From positions 18,407,117 through 18,471,116 of the forward strand of contig CM043009.1 in NCBI GenBank assembly GCA_023678885.1: a DNA stretch of 64,000 nt, written 5' to 3'. Numbering within the stretch: position 1 is the stretch's first letter; every line of letters begins with the position of its first letter. Position numbers and translations under genes: made by a program. The notes under the pieces were generated by a model. It made no database searches and was not told where the DNA came from. It saw only the letters and a program-made list of their open reading frames with translations. This document shows, one piece after another, positions 23,238-35,740 of the stretch. Source of the stretch: Pogostemon cablin. Its lineage: Eukaryota; Streptophyta; Magnoliopsida; Lamiales; Lamiaceae.

Positions 23238-23461
23238 CTCCTTCTATTTCAGCCTAAGAGGACCATTTTACTATTTTGTCGTCCCACCCAAAGAGTCCCA
23301 TTTTTTTTTGGTCACATGGGACCCACCCACACCCACTAATACAATTAAAACATGGGGTCCCCACACCCACTAATACAACTACCTACTACACATTAAATAA
23401 TAATACTTCTTAATCCACGTGCCCAAAAGCAAATGAGACTCTTAGCCTGGGACGGAGGGAG
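23238..23461. mobile_element. Stowaway-like MITE
   Basis: CTCCTTCTATTTCAGCC and GGCTGGGACGGAGGGAG-type ends are inverted and flanked by TA. The interior contains CACACCCACTAATACAA twice. It is followed by a (TA)n stretch, the target of the next retrotransposon. Confidence 0.7.
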
Positions 23462-23466
23462 TATAT

Positions 23467-23503
<37 letters not shown>

Positions 23504-23530
23504 TATATATATATAAAAGGTATTATATAT

Positions 23531-24416
23531 TGTAAGCAATTAAAATTTATGGTCCAATTAAATTACGACACGTGGATTTTCTGAATAAATATCAATTATT
23601 AATTTATTTAAATTTTAAATAAATTAATTCCTAAAAATAGATTAATAAATAATTAATAATTAATTTAAGCCCAACAAATTAAATGGGGCTTAAATTAAAT
23701 AAGGTCTGACCCAAGTCAAACAAGCTCAAGTATGAGGTCTGACTTAAGTCAAACAAGCTCATAAAATTAAATCAGACCCAAGTAAAATAGGCCCGTTTAT
23801 GGTCCAATCAAGTTGGAGGCCCAAGCCCGTGGAGCAAGGCCCAAATGGCCCTGGAGTTCACCTCTCATCTATATAAAGGAGTCTCCTCCATTCATTTGAA
23901 CACACATTCAAAGATCCGAAGACGCTAACGCTCTGAAGAGATTGAAAACACGAGCAACGCTCCTTCAAGATCTTCAAGCATCTTCAAGTCAAGAACGGCA
24001 TACGATTCGGGATTAAGGTGCTAAGCCCTCAAATCAAGCGTTCTTCATAACTAAGTTCATCAGTGTTCTTTGCGAAGTCGACACCCAGGATTAAGGTGCT
24101 AAGCCCCCAGATCGAGTGTTATTCACATCAAACACGTTTAATCCAAACAAAGGCTCGACGTCACTAGATTAACGTTATAAGATCCCAAATCCGAGTTCGG
24201 ACAAGCTTCAACTGAAGATCCGACTCAACACACACAATCAGCGCGGTCAACGCGATCAACGCGGTCAACACAACCAGTCAAAGTCCAAATTGGTTGAGAG
24301 AAGAATCAGAGGATAGATAGAGATTGTTTTTTAAATTTTCAAGTTTAATCCTTCTGGATTATTATTGTAATTCAATTTGTATTTATTTTATTATAAATAC
24401 AAATTTTTTTATTACA
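23531..24416 (+). repeat. 5' LTR of the outer retrotransposon
   Basis: It is 886 bp. It includes a TATA box (CTATATAAAGG, about 23870-23880) and two tandem units containing GGGATTAAGGTGCTAAGCCC. It ends in ATTACA, followed at once by the primer-binding region. Confidence 0.9.
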
Positions 24417-24487
24417 AATTTTGGCACGCCCAGTGGGACCATCTCTACCTCTCATCTCTTCTCTCTACAATTTCCAAGATACAAAGC

Positions 24488-25701
24488 ATGACTTCTCTCA
24501 GGATTGCAATAAAAAGACTTTCTACCTTGAAGAATTCGGAGATGCAAACTAAAGAGATTCAAAAGATAACTCCACTCAAGATTGCGATACGAAGGCCTAC
24601 TGCCTTGAAGCCTTCAGAATTGCGAACTGAAGATGTTGACATTGTTGCAAAAGGTGAAACTTCTTTGGAAACAAGTCCTTCAGTTGGAGTTGCTCTCAAT
24701 AAGTCATTGCATGGAGACAAGGGTGGTGAAAATGTTTCTGTTTGCTAAACTCCTCGTTCAATGCCAAGCTCGCCATTTGCCTCAGCTGTAGCTGTAGTGA
24801 TGACAACAAATGCTATGACCATTGAGGAACTACTCACAAGTATGTTGAGAGCCATTGAAGGACTCAACAAGCACATGGAAGCTCAAGACATAAAGATCCC
24901 CGTACTTATGAAGAAAATTGAGAATGTGGAGACAAGTCGTGCAAATGAGAAACAAGTTGAGGATGAGCACGAGGAAGAAGACTCCGCGAAACAACATACA
25001 TCTGAAAAGAAGCATGTTGAAGAAAATATGCAAGTTTCAGCTGACGGCATGCTTCCTATCAACCAATTAAAGAATATCGTTTTAGAAACAATAAAAGTCA
25101 AGTTTGAAGGGAACTCAAAATCCCTTGTTGCTTACAAGAAGCCATATACAAAGAGAATTCACAACTTGAGGATGCCAACTGACTACCAACCTCCCAGGTT
25201 CCAACAATTCAATGGCAAAGGCAACCCAAGATAGCATGTGGCACACTTCATCGAGACATGCAATGATCCTGGGACCTATGAAGATCACATGGTGAGACAG
25301 TTTGACCGCTCTCTTAAAGGAAATGCGTTCGATTGGTACATCGACTTGAAAGCCAACTCCATTGATAGTTGGGGGCAAATGAAAAAAAATTCCTAAACTG
25401 CTTCTATAACACACGAAGAACTATTAGCATGATGGATTTAACAAATATTCATCAAGGTGATGAAGAATATATAATGACTACATCAACAGATGGAGGAGCC
25501 AAAGCCTCAATTGAGAAAGAAAAGCTGTCAGAAACTTTAGCTATTGAAATGTGCATTCAAGTGATGCAATGGAATCTTCGCTATATACTCCAATGGTTTC
25601 GGCCTAAAATTTTCGAGGAGTTAGCTACAAGAGCTCACAACATGGAGTTGAGCTTGACATCAAATGACATTGAATGGCCATCTATTCAAGACCCCTACTA
25701 G
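24488..25701 (+). pseudogene. Broken gag of the outer retrotransposon
   Basis: The frame begins MTSLRIAIKRL (24488). It is interrupted by TAA at 24746-24748 and TAG at 25232-25234, then continues with the gag core (HFIETCNDPGTYEDHM, SLKGNAFDWYIDL). It shifts frame at a run of eight A's (about 25381-25390) and ends after FEELATRAHNMELSL with a stop at 25701. A second local double shift lies near 25470-25500. The stop at 25232 falls at the codon also lost in the inner element (NPR-stop-HV). Confidence 0.85.
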
Positions 25702-25854
25702 TTTGAAGACATGCCTTCTAATGAGCCCTTGGAGGGGGAACTATAAACAAAGACTGCAATTTCCATAAAGATTCATAGAAATAAAATGGAAGCAAGAGAA
25801 AACAAAGCATCCTAAGATTGGGGGCAATGAACGCTTGACAAACTCAAATGCAAA

Positions 25855-26445
25855 GCTCCTCTACACGAGCTTAAAGTGTCCACATTACGCTCCTTGATAC
25901 GAGCTTAAACTATCTGAAATCTCTCAAGTCCACACTACGCTCCTTGATATGAGCTAAAACTATCCACACTACGCTCCTTGATATGAGCTAAAACTATCTA
26001 CAAGCTATGTTCCTTGGTATGAGCTAAAACTATCCAAAATCCCCACATATTATGCTTCTTGATATGAGCTAAAACTATCTACACATGACGCTCCTTGATA
26101 CGAGCTTAAACTATCTAAAATTTCTCAAGTCAACGCTCCTTGATATGAGCTAAAACTGTCCACACTATACTCCTTGATATGAGTTTAAACTATCTAACAC
26201 AAATAATGCAAGACTCCCTGACACGAGAGAAAATTGTCTACACAATACTCCTCGACACGAGAGAGAGAACTGTCCCCACAATATTCTTTGACACAAAAGA
26301 AAATTGTCCACACTATACTCCTTGATATGAGTATAAACTGTCTACACATAAAATCAAATCTCCTTGAGAAGAGACTAAACTCTCTACACATTACGCTCCA
26401 TGATGCACGAGCCTAAACTGCACGTTACTCCTGGTCCACATGAGC
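25855..26445 (+). repeat. Tandem array CTCCTTGATATGAGC, outer element
   Basis: About a dozen or more diverged units of roughly 35-50 bp, each with ACGCTCCTTGATATGAGCTA and AAACTATCTACAC. They occupy the position where protease and pol would follow gag. The inner element has a shorter version at 32015-32335. Confidence 0.85.
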
Positions 26446-27824
26446 ACAAACTGTGCACGGCACCTCCCATTCAAACTAGATCATGTCCTTTTGAACTACG
26501 TAATGACTTGATCATCTTCAAATAGGTACGTAGGCAGCTTAGTACTTCACTAAGTTCAGTCATAATTCAAGTTTTCTCAACAAGTTTGTGATAGAAGCAA
26601 GGAATTGAAGCATAAATACTGCAAGTAAAACATGAAAAGAAATTGACGTCGAAGTGAAATGATGGCAGTGAAGAAAAGTAAAGGTTCAAATTAATTTAAA
26701 TTTATGGACTTAATTAATTAAAAGGCCCAAAATAAATTCATAGAATCAATTAATTATTAAGTCCAAAATTGTTAAGTGAATACATGATGGGAGAAACCTA
26801 AAATGTTGAAGGTGAACAATTAAATTAATTTATGTGTGGGGTTAATTAAATTAAACCCAGTAGAATGAATTAGATTTAATTGCATGCCATAAACATATTG
26901 TTGGTGCAAGATGTTGGCCCAAGATAAAGCTAGACCAAAAATAATTGATTGTTGGAGCCCTGTAGTCCAAATAACAATTGATCTAACTTTGTAGGCCCGG
27001 GTTGATGTTGGTCTAAATAATTAGACCAAAATATGCCCATTTAGATTAGATATAGGCCCAAACAGGGCCCAAATCTCACAAGTTTTGAGGAGTCCAATTT
27101 GTCAATCAAATTGATCAAATATGTTTGCTAACATGGTTTGCGTGAAATCAAATTTGGAAAGTCAAAGCTTATCATTTGAATTGATTTCTTCTCCCAAGAA
27201 AATAGCAAGGCTACTTTCTCTCTCCCCAAATTTATCCAAGCCAATTTACGTGAGATTTTATAGCAAATATAGAAGTGATTTTCCTCAAGTCAATTTACGT
27301 GAGAATAGTTGAAGTAAATTGTAATTCTCTCCTTCCCAAGGGAAAAAAGATGCACTACTCCACTTTCCAACTTTGAGAAAAAATACTTCTCTCTCCTAGC
27401 AAATCACGTGTTAGTCAAAGTGGATTCAACAAATCACTTTCTCTCTCCTCCAAGAAAAAACGTGAGCTACTGCTTCCAAATTTGAGTCATCAATGTGCTG
27501 TTCGAATCCGCTGCAAGAAACCTTTGATAGTCACCAGAACCTACCGCCACCATCGCCCGATAGCCACTGATCTCCAGATTAAGAATCGTGCACTACTGCT
27601 GTCGGAAACACACATCATCGCGCGCAGCCACCCGCAGAGCCGGAGATCGCCGCCGAAACTCACGCTAGAAAAGAACACCGTCGGTGTCGTCATCACTTTC
27701 TACACACGCAACAGCCGCAAGTACCCGAGGTTCCACGACGAGATCGATCTGGAGTTCTTGGGTCATACCCACCACCCGATCTGCCCTTTTCTTTCATCAA
27801 TCACCATCGGCCGGCCATACTCTC
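26446..27824 (+). other. 3' internal region of the outer element, first part
   Basis: AT-rich spacer, then TTTCTCTCTCC-rich DNA, then an abruptly GC-richer part (27490-27820) with overlapping frames in several phases. No protein family is recognisable. It is interrupted at CTCTC by the inner retrotransposon and resumes at 36727. Confidence 0.6.
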
Positions 27825-28833
27825 TGTAAGCAATTAAAATTTACGGTCCAATTAAATGGCGATACGTGGATTTTCTTGATTAAATATCAATTATTAATTT
27901 ATTTTGGAATTTAAATAAATTAATTTCTAAAAATAGATTAATAAATAATTGATAATTAATTTAAGCCCAACAAATTAAATTGGGGCTTAAATTAAATGAG
28001 ACCTGGCCCAAGTCAAGTAAGCCCAAGTCAAATGAGGCATGACTTAAGCCAAAAAAGCCCATATAAATTAAATCAGGCCCAAATAAAATAGGCCTGATTA
28101 CAGCCCAAACAAGTGGAGGCCCAATCCCGCAGGATGTGGCCCAAATAGAGTGGACCAATCAGAATGCACGACATTAATGAGGGAGTCTTCACCTCTCACC
28201 TATATAAAGGGGTCTCCTCTCTTCATTTGACCACACACTGAAGCATTTGAAGACGACAATGCTCTGAAGAGATTGAAACATGAGCAACGCTCCTCAAGAT
28301 CTTCAAGGCAAGAACGGCATACGACCCGGGATTAAGGTGCTAAGCCTCCCAGATCGAGTGTTCTTCATACACTAAGTTCTTCAAGGCAAGATCAACATAC
28401 GACCGAGATTAAGGTGCTAAGCCCCCAGATCAAGTGTTTCTCATAGCAATCACATTGAGTTCTTTAGTGTTCTTCGAGTCAAGAACAACATACGACCCGG
28501 GATTAAGGTGCTAAGCCCCCAGATCGAGTGTTTCTCATACAAGCACATTTAATCTAAATAAAGGCTCGACGCCTCTGGATAAACATTACAAAGTCCTAAA
28601 TTCGAGCTTGGACAAGCTTCAACTGAAGATTCGACTCAACACATAAAGTTAGCGCAGTCAACACAGTCAGCGCGGTCAACACAACAGTCAAAGTCAAAGT
28701 CCAAATTGGTTCGAGAGAAGAATCAGAGGATCAATAGAGATTGTTTCCTAAATTATCAAGTTTAATCCATCTGGATTATCTTTGTAATTCAACTTGTATT
28801 TATTTTATTATAAATACAAGATTTGTTATTACA
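27825..28833 (+). repeat. 5' LTR of the inner retrotransposon
   Basis: It is 1,009 bp, with a TATA box (CTATATAAAGG, about 28200-28210). It carries three tandem units with GATTAAGGTGCTAAGC and GATCGAGTGTT (about 28320-28545), one more than in the outer 5' LTR. Confidence 0.9.
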
Positions 28834-28901
28834 AATTTTGGCACGCCCAGTGGGACCATTCTACCTCTCATCTCTTCTCTTTACAACTTTGAAGATACAA
28901 A

Positions 28902-30070
28902 ATGACTCCTGTCAAGATCACAGTGGGAAGGACTGCCGCTTCCAAGCTCTCCGATTCATTGAATGAATATGTTGTTGTTGTCACAAGGAGTATGTCGAAG
29001 AAAGCTCAGTCAGAGGCCTCCTCTGGATCCAACTCTTCGGTCGAAGTGGCTTCGAGAAAACAACCACCCATGAAGGAGGATAATGATGAAGACTTTGCAT
29101 GCTCACACACTCATTCATCGTCAAGCTCTTCATCTGACTCAAGTGCAGCTCCAATAATGATGGCAGACACTACAACTATTGAAGAATATCTAGCAAACAT
29201 GATGAAAGCTATCAAAGGGCTCACAAAACACATAGAAGCTCAAGATACAAAGATCTCCCAATTGATGGAAAAAAGAGACATCGCAGAGACTAGCCGTGCA
29301 AATGGAAAAGAAGTTGTGGACGAGAGTGAGGTGGAAGAGTTCACAAGACACTAAACTACTGAAAAAGAGCAAACTGAAAGGGGAGTGCAACTTTCAGCTG
29401 ATGGAATGCTCCAAGTGGATCAACTGAAGGATATTATACTTGGAACAATAAAAGAAAGATTTGAGGAGACTTCCAAGCCTACCGTCACTTATGTCAAGCC
29501 ATACACAAAAAGAGTGAACAACTTAAGGATGTTAGCTGGTCACCAGCCTCCCAAATTCTAACATTTTGATGGCAAGGGAAACCCAAGATAGCACGTGGGA
29601 CACTTCATTGAGACATGCAATGATGCTGGTACTTATGAAGACCATATGGTGAGTCAATTCGTTCGTTCTCTCAAAGGAAATGCCTTTGGTATATCGACTT
29701 GTAACCTGAATCCATTGACAGTTGGGCACAAATGGAGCATGAATTTCTCAATCGTTTCTACGGCACGAGGAGAACCATTAGCATGACTGAGCTAACTAAT
29801 ACTCACCAATTGAAGGAAGAGCATGTGATTGATTATATCAATCGATGGAGAAACTTGAGTTTAAACTGCAAAGACCGATTATCCAGAGAGTCTGCTATCA
29901 AAATGTGCATCCAAGGGATGGAGTGGAGTTTACTCAACATACTCAAAGGGATTCAGCCAAAGACTTTTGAAGAGTTGGCTATGAGAGCTTATGACATGGA
30001 ATTGAGCATGGCTACCAGTGGAATCAAGCACTCATCAGCATCGGATTCCTATACGTCCAGTGATAGATAG
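28902..30070 (+). pseudogene. Broken gag of the inner retrotransposon
   Basis: It starts MTPVKITVGRT. In-frame stops lie at 29352-29354, 29559-29561 and 29589-29591. Gag core motifs follow (HFIETCNDAGTYEDHMV, VRSLKGNAF). A frame shift near 29690-29730 leads into NRFYGTRRTISMTELTN and FEELAMRAYDMELSM, ending at a TAG at 30068-30070. Beyond that stop the same frame continues into the next segment. Two of the stops are CAA/CAG to TAA/TAG changes. Confidence 0.85.
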
Positions 30071-30121
30071 AAAATCAAGAAAAGGGGCAAGCCGTATGCC
30101 ACAAATTCCAATAGAGAATCA

Positions 30122-31132
30122 ATGGCCATAAACGCAGCTACTGTCAAGGTTCAAAAGAATGGAGATGACAAGAAAGACAAAAGGAAACAAGTTACTCAAG
30201 AGTGGGGGCAAAGAAGACTAACCCTGAAGGAGATGCAAGAAAAAAAATATCCATTCCTGAACTCTGATGTTTCTGGCATATTCGATGATCTGATAAAAGA
30301 CAAACTCTTCGAACTCCCTGAGATGAAGTGCCCAGAGGAAGCCAATCGAATTAATGACCCAAAATATTGCAAATACCATAGATTGGTGGGTCATCCCATT
30401 CATGATTGTTTCATCTTCAAGGAAAAAATCATGCAATTGGCCAAGGAAGGGAAAATTGTGTTAGAGGATGAAGCAGCAGCAAACTTCACTTCTGTAAAAG
30501 AAAGTCGTGACAAAAGCTCATGTCATGTGGTGAGTGAGAAGGGCAGCGAAGGTGAACCAATTGAGGCTAAAGAAAAAGCTTACTCCATGAAGGTAACCTT
30601 CACAGATGAAGACATGTTGTTGGGTTCACAACCTCATAACCGACCTCTATTTGTAACTGGTTATACACAAGGGTTGCGAGTAAAGCGTATACTTATTGAC
30701 GGAGGCTCAGCGGTGAGCATCTTGTCTTTAAAGATGTTGAAGAAGTTAGAAATACTAGTGGATGAACTCAACCATAGCCGATTGATGATCCAAGGGTTCA
30801 ACCATGAAGGGCAAAGAACTTTTGGCACAATTGTTCTTGATTTGATGATTGATGAGATGAAATCAACGGTGCTCTTCCATGTCATTGATGCAAAAACTTC
30901 GTACAACATGCTTTTGGGGCGCCCATGGCTGCATGAGAATGGGGTGATTCCTTCTACATTACACCGATGCTTCAAGTACAGTGAAGGCAACAATGTGAAA
31001 AGGGTATTCGGTGATGACAAGCCATTTACTGAAGGTGAAGCTTACTTTGCAGATGCTAAGTATTTCTTCAAGAGTACAAAGGAAGTAAAACGTGAAGAAG
31101 CCCCAGCACAAAATGATGAGGGCAGTAAATAA
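30122..31132 (+). pseudogene. Gag C-terminus and aspartic protease of the inner element
   Basis: About 336 codons in the frame that also holds the gag end. A zinc-knuckle-like CKYHRLVGHPIHDC comes first, then the protease core ILIDGGSAVSIL and the conserved tail SYNMLLGRPWLHENG. The DGG active-site triad is the variant usual in this gypsy lineage. It ends at a TAA (31130-31132), and the same frame goes on into the linker segment. This fragment is not an independent gene. Confidence 0.8.
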
Positions 31133-31204
31133 ATAAAGGATGAAGGAAGCACATCATTCGCCGCTTTCAAGAAGAACAAAGAGAAGCTTGAGGCCTTAGA
31201 AGAG

Positions 31205-31771
31205 TTGACGTTACCTTTAACAAAAATTGATGCAAGTATACTTTCTTCTCCACCACTCAAAGGATTCACACGTCTTGTTGAAGGAGCAAAGGTCGAGAAC
31301 GGTGAAGTATTTAAAGCAGAAATAGCCAAGTTATATGGCCCACAAGCTTTTAAACTTCTCAAGAAGGCTGGTTATGAGCCGAAAGAAAAACCGATGACAA
31401 GCAAGTTGCCTCAAGAAACTATCAACCCATCAGAACATGGGCTCAATGCCACTCAGAAAATATTGAAAAATAGTGGCCACACTGTCAAAAATACTAAGCC
31501 AGGTTTGGGATATATCCCTCAAAAGCCAGTCCGCATTGCAATTAGAAGAGCAAGTACAAATTATATCATCGAGGAAGAAGCTTCATCCACGGAAGATATA
31601 TTTGATGAAGGCGGAAGGAAAATCAAGAGAATCTCTGCCTTTAAAATGCTTGGAAGTGTCTTCGAAAGGCTCAGACCCTTTGAGAGGAACAAGTATGGGA
31701 AGAAAAGCAATTTCAAGTCTCCTAACTTCAAAAAACTCCAGAGTCGAATTCCCTCTCGCATGAAGAGATGA
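31205..31771 (+). pseudogene. Protease-RT linker segment of the inner element
   Basis: About 188 codons, in the same frame as the preceding segment. LKKAGYEPKE, EHGLNATQKILKNSGH and KPGLGYIPQKPVRIAIRR match the region that precedes reverse transcriptase in intact relatives. Coding similarity fades by about 31985, and no RT motif (such as a YxDD box) follows. Confidence 0.75.
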
Positions 31772-32014
31772 AACATTTTGACTGTGTCATGTGGAAGAGT
31801 GTTGAAAGCCAAGATGTAGACAATTGTCTTTACTAAAGACGATAATGATCATGATGATAGAGAAAGCGTAGCTTCCCACAACCATGTCACTGCTCTTGAA
31901 GATTCTCAAATGGAGGAGGTAGATGTTGAAGATGCCCCTCCACAATTTGAACATGGTGTGAACATTGGCCACATAAATGGGAAATTCTTGAAACTCTATT
32001 ACGCATAAAACAAC

Positions 32015-32335
32015 TACAAGATACCACGCTCCTTGATATGAGCTAAAACTGTCTACACAATACTCCTCGATATGAGTTTAAACTATCTAACACAAATAAT
32101 GCAAGACTCCCTAACACAAGTATAAACTGTCTACAAGTTCAAATAGAAGACTCATTGACACGAGTATAAATTGTCAGCAAATTCAAATTCAACGCTCCAT
32201 GACGCACGAGCCTAAACTGCATGTTACTCCTGGTCCACATGAGTATAAACTGTGTATGACAAACTCCTGGTCTGCATGAGTATAAAATGTGTACGACAAA
32301 CTCCTGGCCCGCATGAGTATAAACTGTGCACGACA
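32015..32335 (+). repeat. Tandem array CTCCTTGATATGAGC, inner element
   Basis: About seven diverged units with CTCCTTGATATGAGCTAAAACTGTC-like cores, related to 25855-26445. The last units change to CTCCTGGTCCACATGAGTATAAACTGTG, as they do in the outer element. Confidence 0.8.
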
Positions 32336-35300
32336 CCCCCATTCAAACCAAATTATGTCCCTTTGAACTACGTAATGACTTGATCCTCCGTAAAGAGGTA
32401 CATAGGCAACTTAGTACTCTGCTAAGTTCAGTCATGTCTCGAGCTATTTGCATCAAGTTTGTGAGGCAAGTAATAAGATGAGAATGCAAAGTTGGGTGAA
32501 GAAATTCAAATTATTGAAGTGATAACGGAAGTTCGAATTCTTGGAAGAGTTGAAATAATCTTAAATTGTGACAATGATGAAAGTGAGCCATGGAGCAAGA
32601 GGATGATTTAAATTAATTTAAATTAATTAATTAATTAAAAGAACCAAAATAAATTTATGGGTTTAATTAATTGTTAAAGTCCAAAATTATAAATTAAACT
32701 TATGGATTGGTAAAAGGGGAACCTTTAAGCTTATGCAGATTAAGTTTGCTGATTTATGTTTGGGACCAAGATCATAAAATGCAAGCCCAAGTTCATAGCT
32801 TCATCTAATGAACATGTTCTTTTTTCTATTGGGCTTAAATAAAAAGTTGAGAAATAATTAAAGAGCCCAAATTGAGATATGCCATCCATGTATTCCAGTT
32901 GGGGATTGAAGCTTATATGTGAACTAATTCTAAAGCAGTCGAAATAATTAGGAAAGTTGGGGCCCAAAGCAAATCACGTGATTGTTTGATTTGGTTAAAA
33001 TTAAGTTGAAGTTATTACTCCCTCCATTTCATAGAAGTTGGTATAATTTTTTTTTTGTACGGAGATTAAAGAGTATAATAATTTAATGTAAAGTGGAGTA
33101 AAATGAAGTGAGAAAAATAATATTTAATGTGTAGTTGGTAGTTGTATTAGAGGTGATATGTGGGGCCCATGAGAATAGATTAATTGTTTTTTTGTGTGGG
33201 TTCATGTATTAAAAAAGAAATATATCAACTTTAGTGGGACAAATAAAAAAAAGTATGTCAACTTCTATTAAACGTATAACTTGTATCTTTAAATTAGAAA
33301 GTTGTAAAATTATGTGAATCAATTTCTTTCTCAAAAAAAAGACCACTGCTCCACTTTCCAAAGAATTTATCTCTCCAATCAAAAGAAAAGATCACGTTAA
33401 AAACAAAAAGTATTTCTCTCTCCTGCCAAAAACCCATAGTCACGAATTTCACTCCCATCTTTTCGTTGGAGCCGCTGACAACTGCTGCCGAAATCACGTT
33501 ACAGCAGTCCCTAGTAGGAAAGTCTCGTCGCTTCCGATCCGCCACCATTGCAGGAGTCGCGAACGGCAGAACGCTGCTGATAGTTAGATCGGCTCGCTCA
33601 CCTCTAGTCGCCAAAGGAAGCTGCCCCGGATCTGAGGTTTCGCCGGAAATCGTGCGACCCACTCCCACCTTCAACTTGCAGCCACCGATCGAATCTGCCA
33701 CACGTTCTCACCGCCAACGCAGACATGAATCCACGTGGGAAACACTTGCCCGTCGCTGCTGACCGACGGAAACGGACGACCGCCTGGATTCGCCGCCACC
33801 GTCCACCGCATCTGTCGTAGCCCCTCACGCCGAACCGGCCACCATCACCCAGATAGGATGAACACCGCACCCACTCAGCCACCGGAGAGCACCATCTCAC
33901 TACCGGAAACGCAAACCCATCACCAACGAGCCGTCGACTCAATACTGCTCAACCGCCGCATCAGCCGCCGTTGCCGGAAGTTGTGAGCCCAGCCACAAAC
34001 ACTAGCCCGTCGCCCGTCGACCAGTCGTCAACACCACCGAGAATCCCATTGCGAGTTCGCCGCGACCAAATACTAATGCCGGCGCTGAAGCCACGAGTTT
34101 CGGTCACCATCACCGCAGCGACGCCAGTCGATGGCCCACAGCGTCCCTCCCCATCGGCTTTGATCCAATCAGAACCGCCATCGACTGCTCGTCGCTCACC
34201 ATGCCCCTTACTGCTGCCGCTCGATACCCTTCAGCCAGTCGCCGATCTTTGCCGCTGTTCATCACTCACACAGCCGGCTCTTTACCACAACACCGAGCAA
34301 CCATCATCACGCCGGGCAGAGCTGCTGCCGAACCACCACGTGTGGTCTCCCATCGATCGTTCTCCATCTCGAAGTCATTAAAGGTGCGAGCTCATTGTTC
34401 AATTACCGCTGATGCCGGAGAACCCCACTGCACGCCAGCAAATGCCAATGCCGCTTCCAGTTGGAAGAGACACGCTGCTCGCTGCCACTCTAACCAAGTC
34501 TCGCGAATCTTCTCGAACAGAACGCCGCTCACACAGCCGAGTCTGCCGCCCGTAGTTGCTTATCACCGATGAAGACACGAACAGCCATTTCTCCCATTAA
34601 TGCGACTGCCGCTCATAAAGCTATCACGGGGTGTCACTGCCAAAAAAAATTTCGGAGGCCAAAAAAAATTTCGGAGACCCACGGTGTTATTTTTCACACT
34701 GCCATTACAAAGCCCACACACCACACTGCACCACTAATCATTGTGGTAGCAGTCGACAATTGCCATACCCAAATATTACCGAGGGACAACCGAAGAACAA
34801 CTGAGGGACAAGCCGAGGGACAAACCGGGGGACAACCAAGGGACAATTATTAAAGGGACAACCGTTAAGGGCCGTTAAGGGACAACCGTTAAGGGACGAG
34901 GCTCATCAGACATTTCCTTCGAAAAGGAAGAAGGACGAGGTTGACATGAAGATCACAAGTATACAATCGTACAATGACAAGTGAAAACATAAAAAAGAGC
35001 ACAAATAAAGAAGCAGACAAAAAAAAGACAGATATAAAGAAGCAGATTTAAAAAAATGGATTGCAAGCAGATATAAGGAAGATATAAGGAAGCAGATATA
35101 AAAAAAAAAAGCAGATTAAAAAAATGGATTGAAAGCAGATATAAGGAAGCAGATTTAAAAAAATGGATTGAGGGCTTAAACTGATAGTAGGCAATGCTTG
35201 ATGAAGGAATCTGCAAGGCAATGCTTGATGAAGGAATCTGCAAGGCAAAGGAAATGTTGCTCTTAGAAAAAAAATTGAAGAAAAGAAAAGAAATCAGAAC

Positions 35301-35740
35301 TGTAAGTGTCTTACGTTCTGTTGAAATCAAATGCACGGTCCTTCTTATATAGTGAAGAGGCTGCAACAAATTATGAAAATAATTTGCATGATTGAAATCT
35401 CTCAAGATTTCAAGAGATTTCTTTTAATTTTGAGCAATATTTGGAAATCATCTTGATGAGGAAGAATCAAATCTGTCCCTATTTCCTGTATCCCGCAAAT
35501 CTTGAAATTAAGCAGGGAAGGAAGTTGATTTGGGCCTAAGAAGATAAATTGGGCCACTTGAGAAATAAATAAATTAGGACACTTAAAATAAAAAGGTTGG
35601 GCCAAGAAAAAAATTATTACTTGGATAAAGTAATCTCTCAATTATAAGAACACACATTACAAATATTTAAAAAAGGAGAACTTTTGCGATTCCTTCACAT
35701 CAAGACATGGCGTCCGTGAAATAAATCGCAAGGGGGCATT
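32336..35740 (+). other. Non-coding 3' region of the inner element
   Basis: It comprises an AT-rich part with a degraded Stowaway-like copy (about 33018-33265), a GC-rich block (33460-34620) and GGGACAA-type repeats (34780-34905). Then come AAGCAGATATAAGGAAGC repeats (35030-35170) and the pre-LTR tract at about 35725-35738. The GC-rich block shows frames on both strands, but none has a recognisable domain. Confidence 0.6.

Noticed and set aside
23470..23530. (TA)n stretch as a possible origin or matrix attachment site
   Set aside because: It is explained as hAT/Stowaway flank and the AT-rich target of the outer retrotransposon.
25855..26445. CRISPR-like spacing of repeats and unique DNA
   Set aside because: The units are diverged, uneven and lie inside a plant retrotransposon; a CRISPR array is not plausible.
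33294..34853. Several long frames on both strands (up to 150 codons)
   Set aside because: They lie in a GC-rich, non-coding part of an LTR retrotransposon, overlap in many phases and show no conserved domain.
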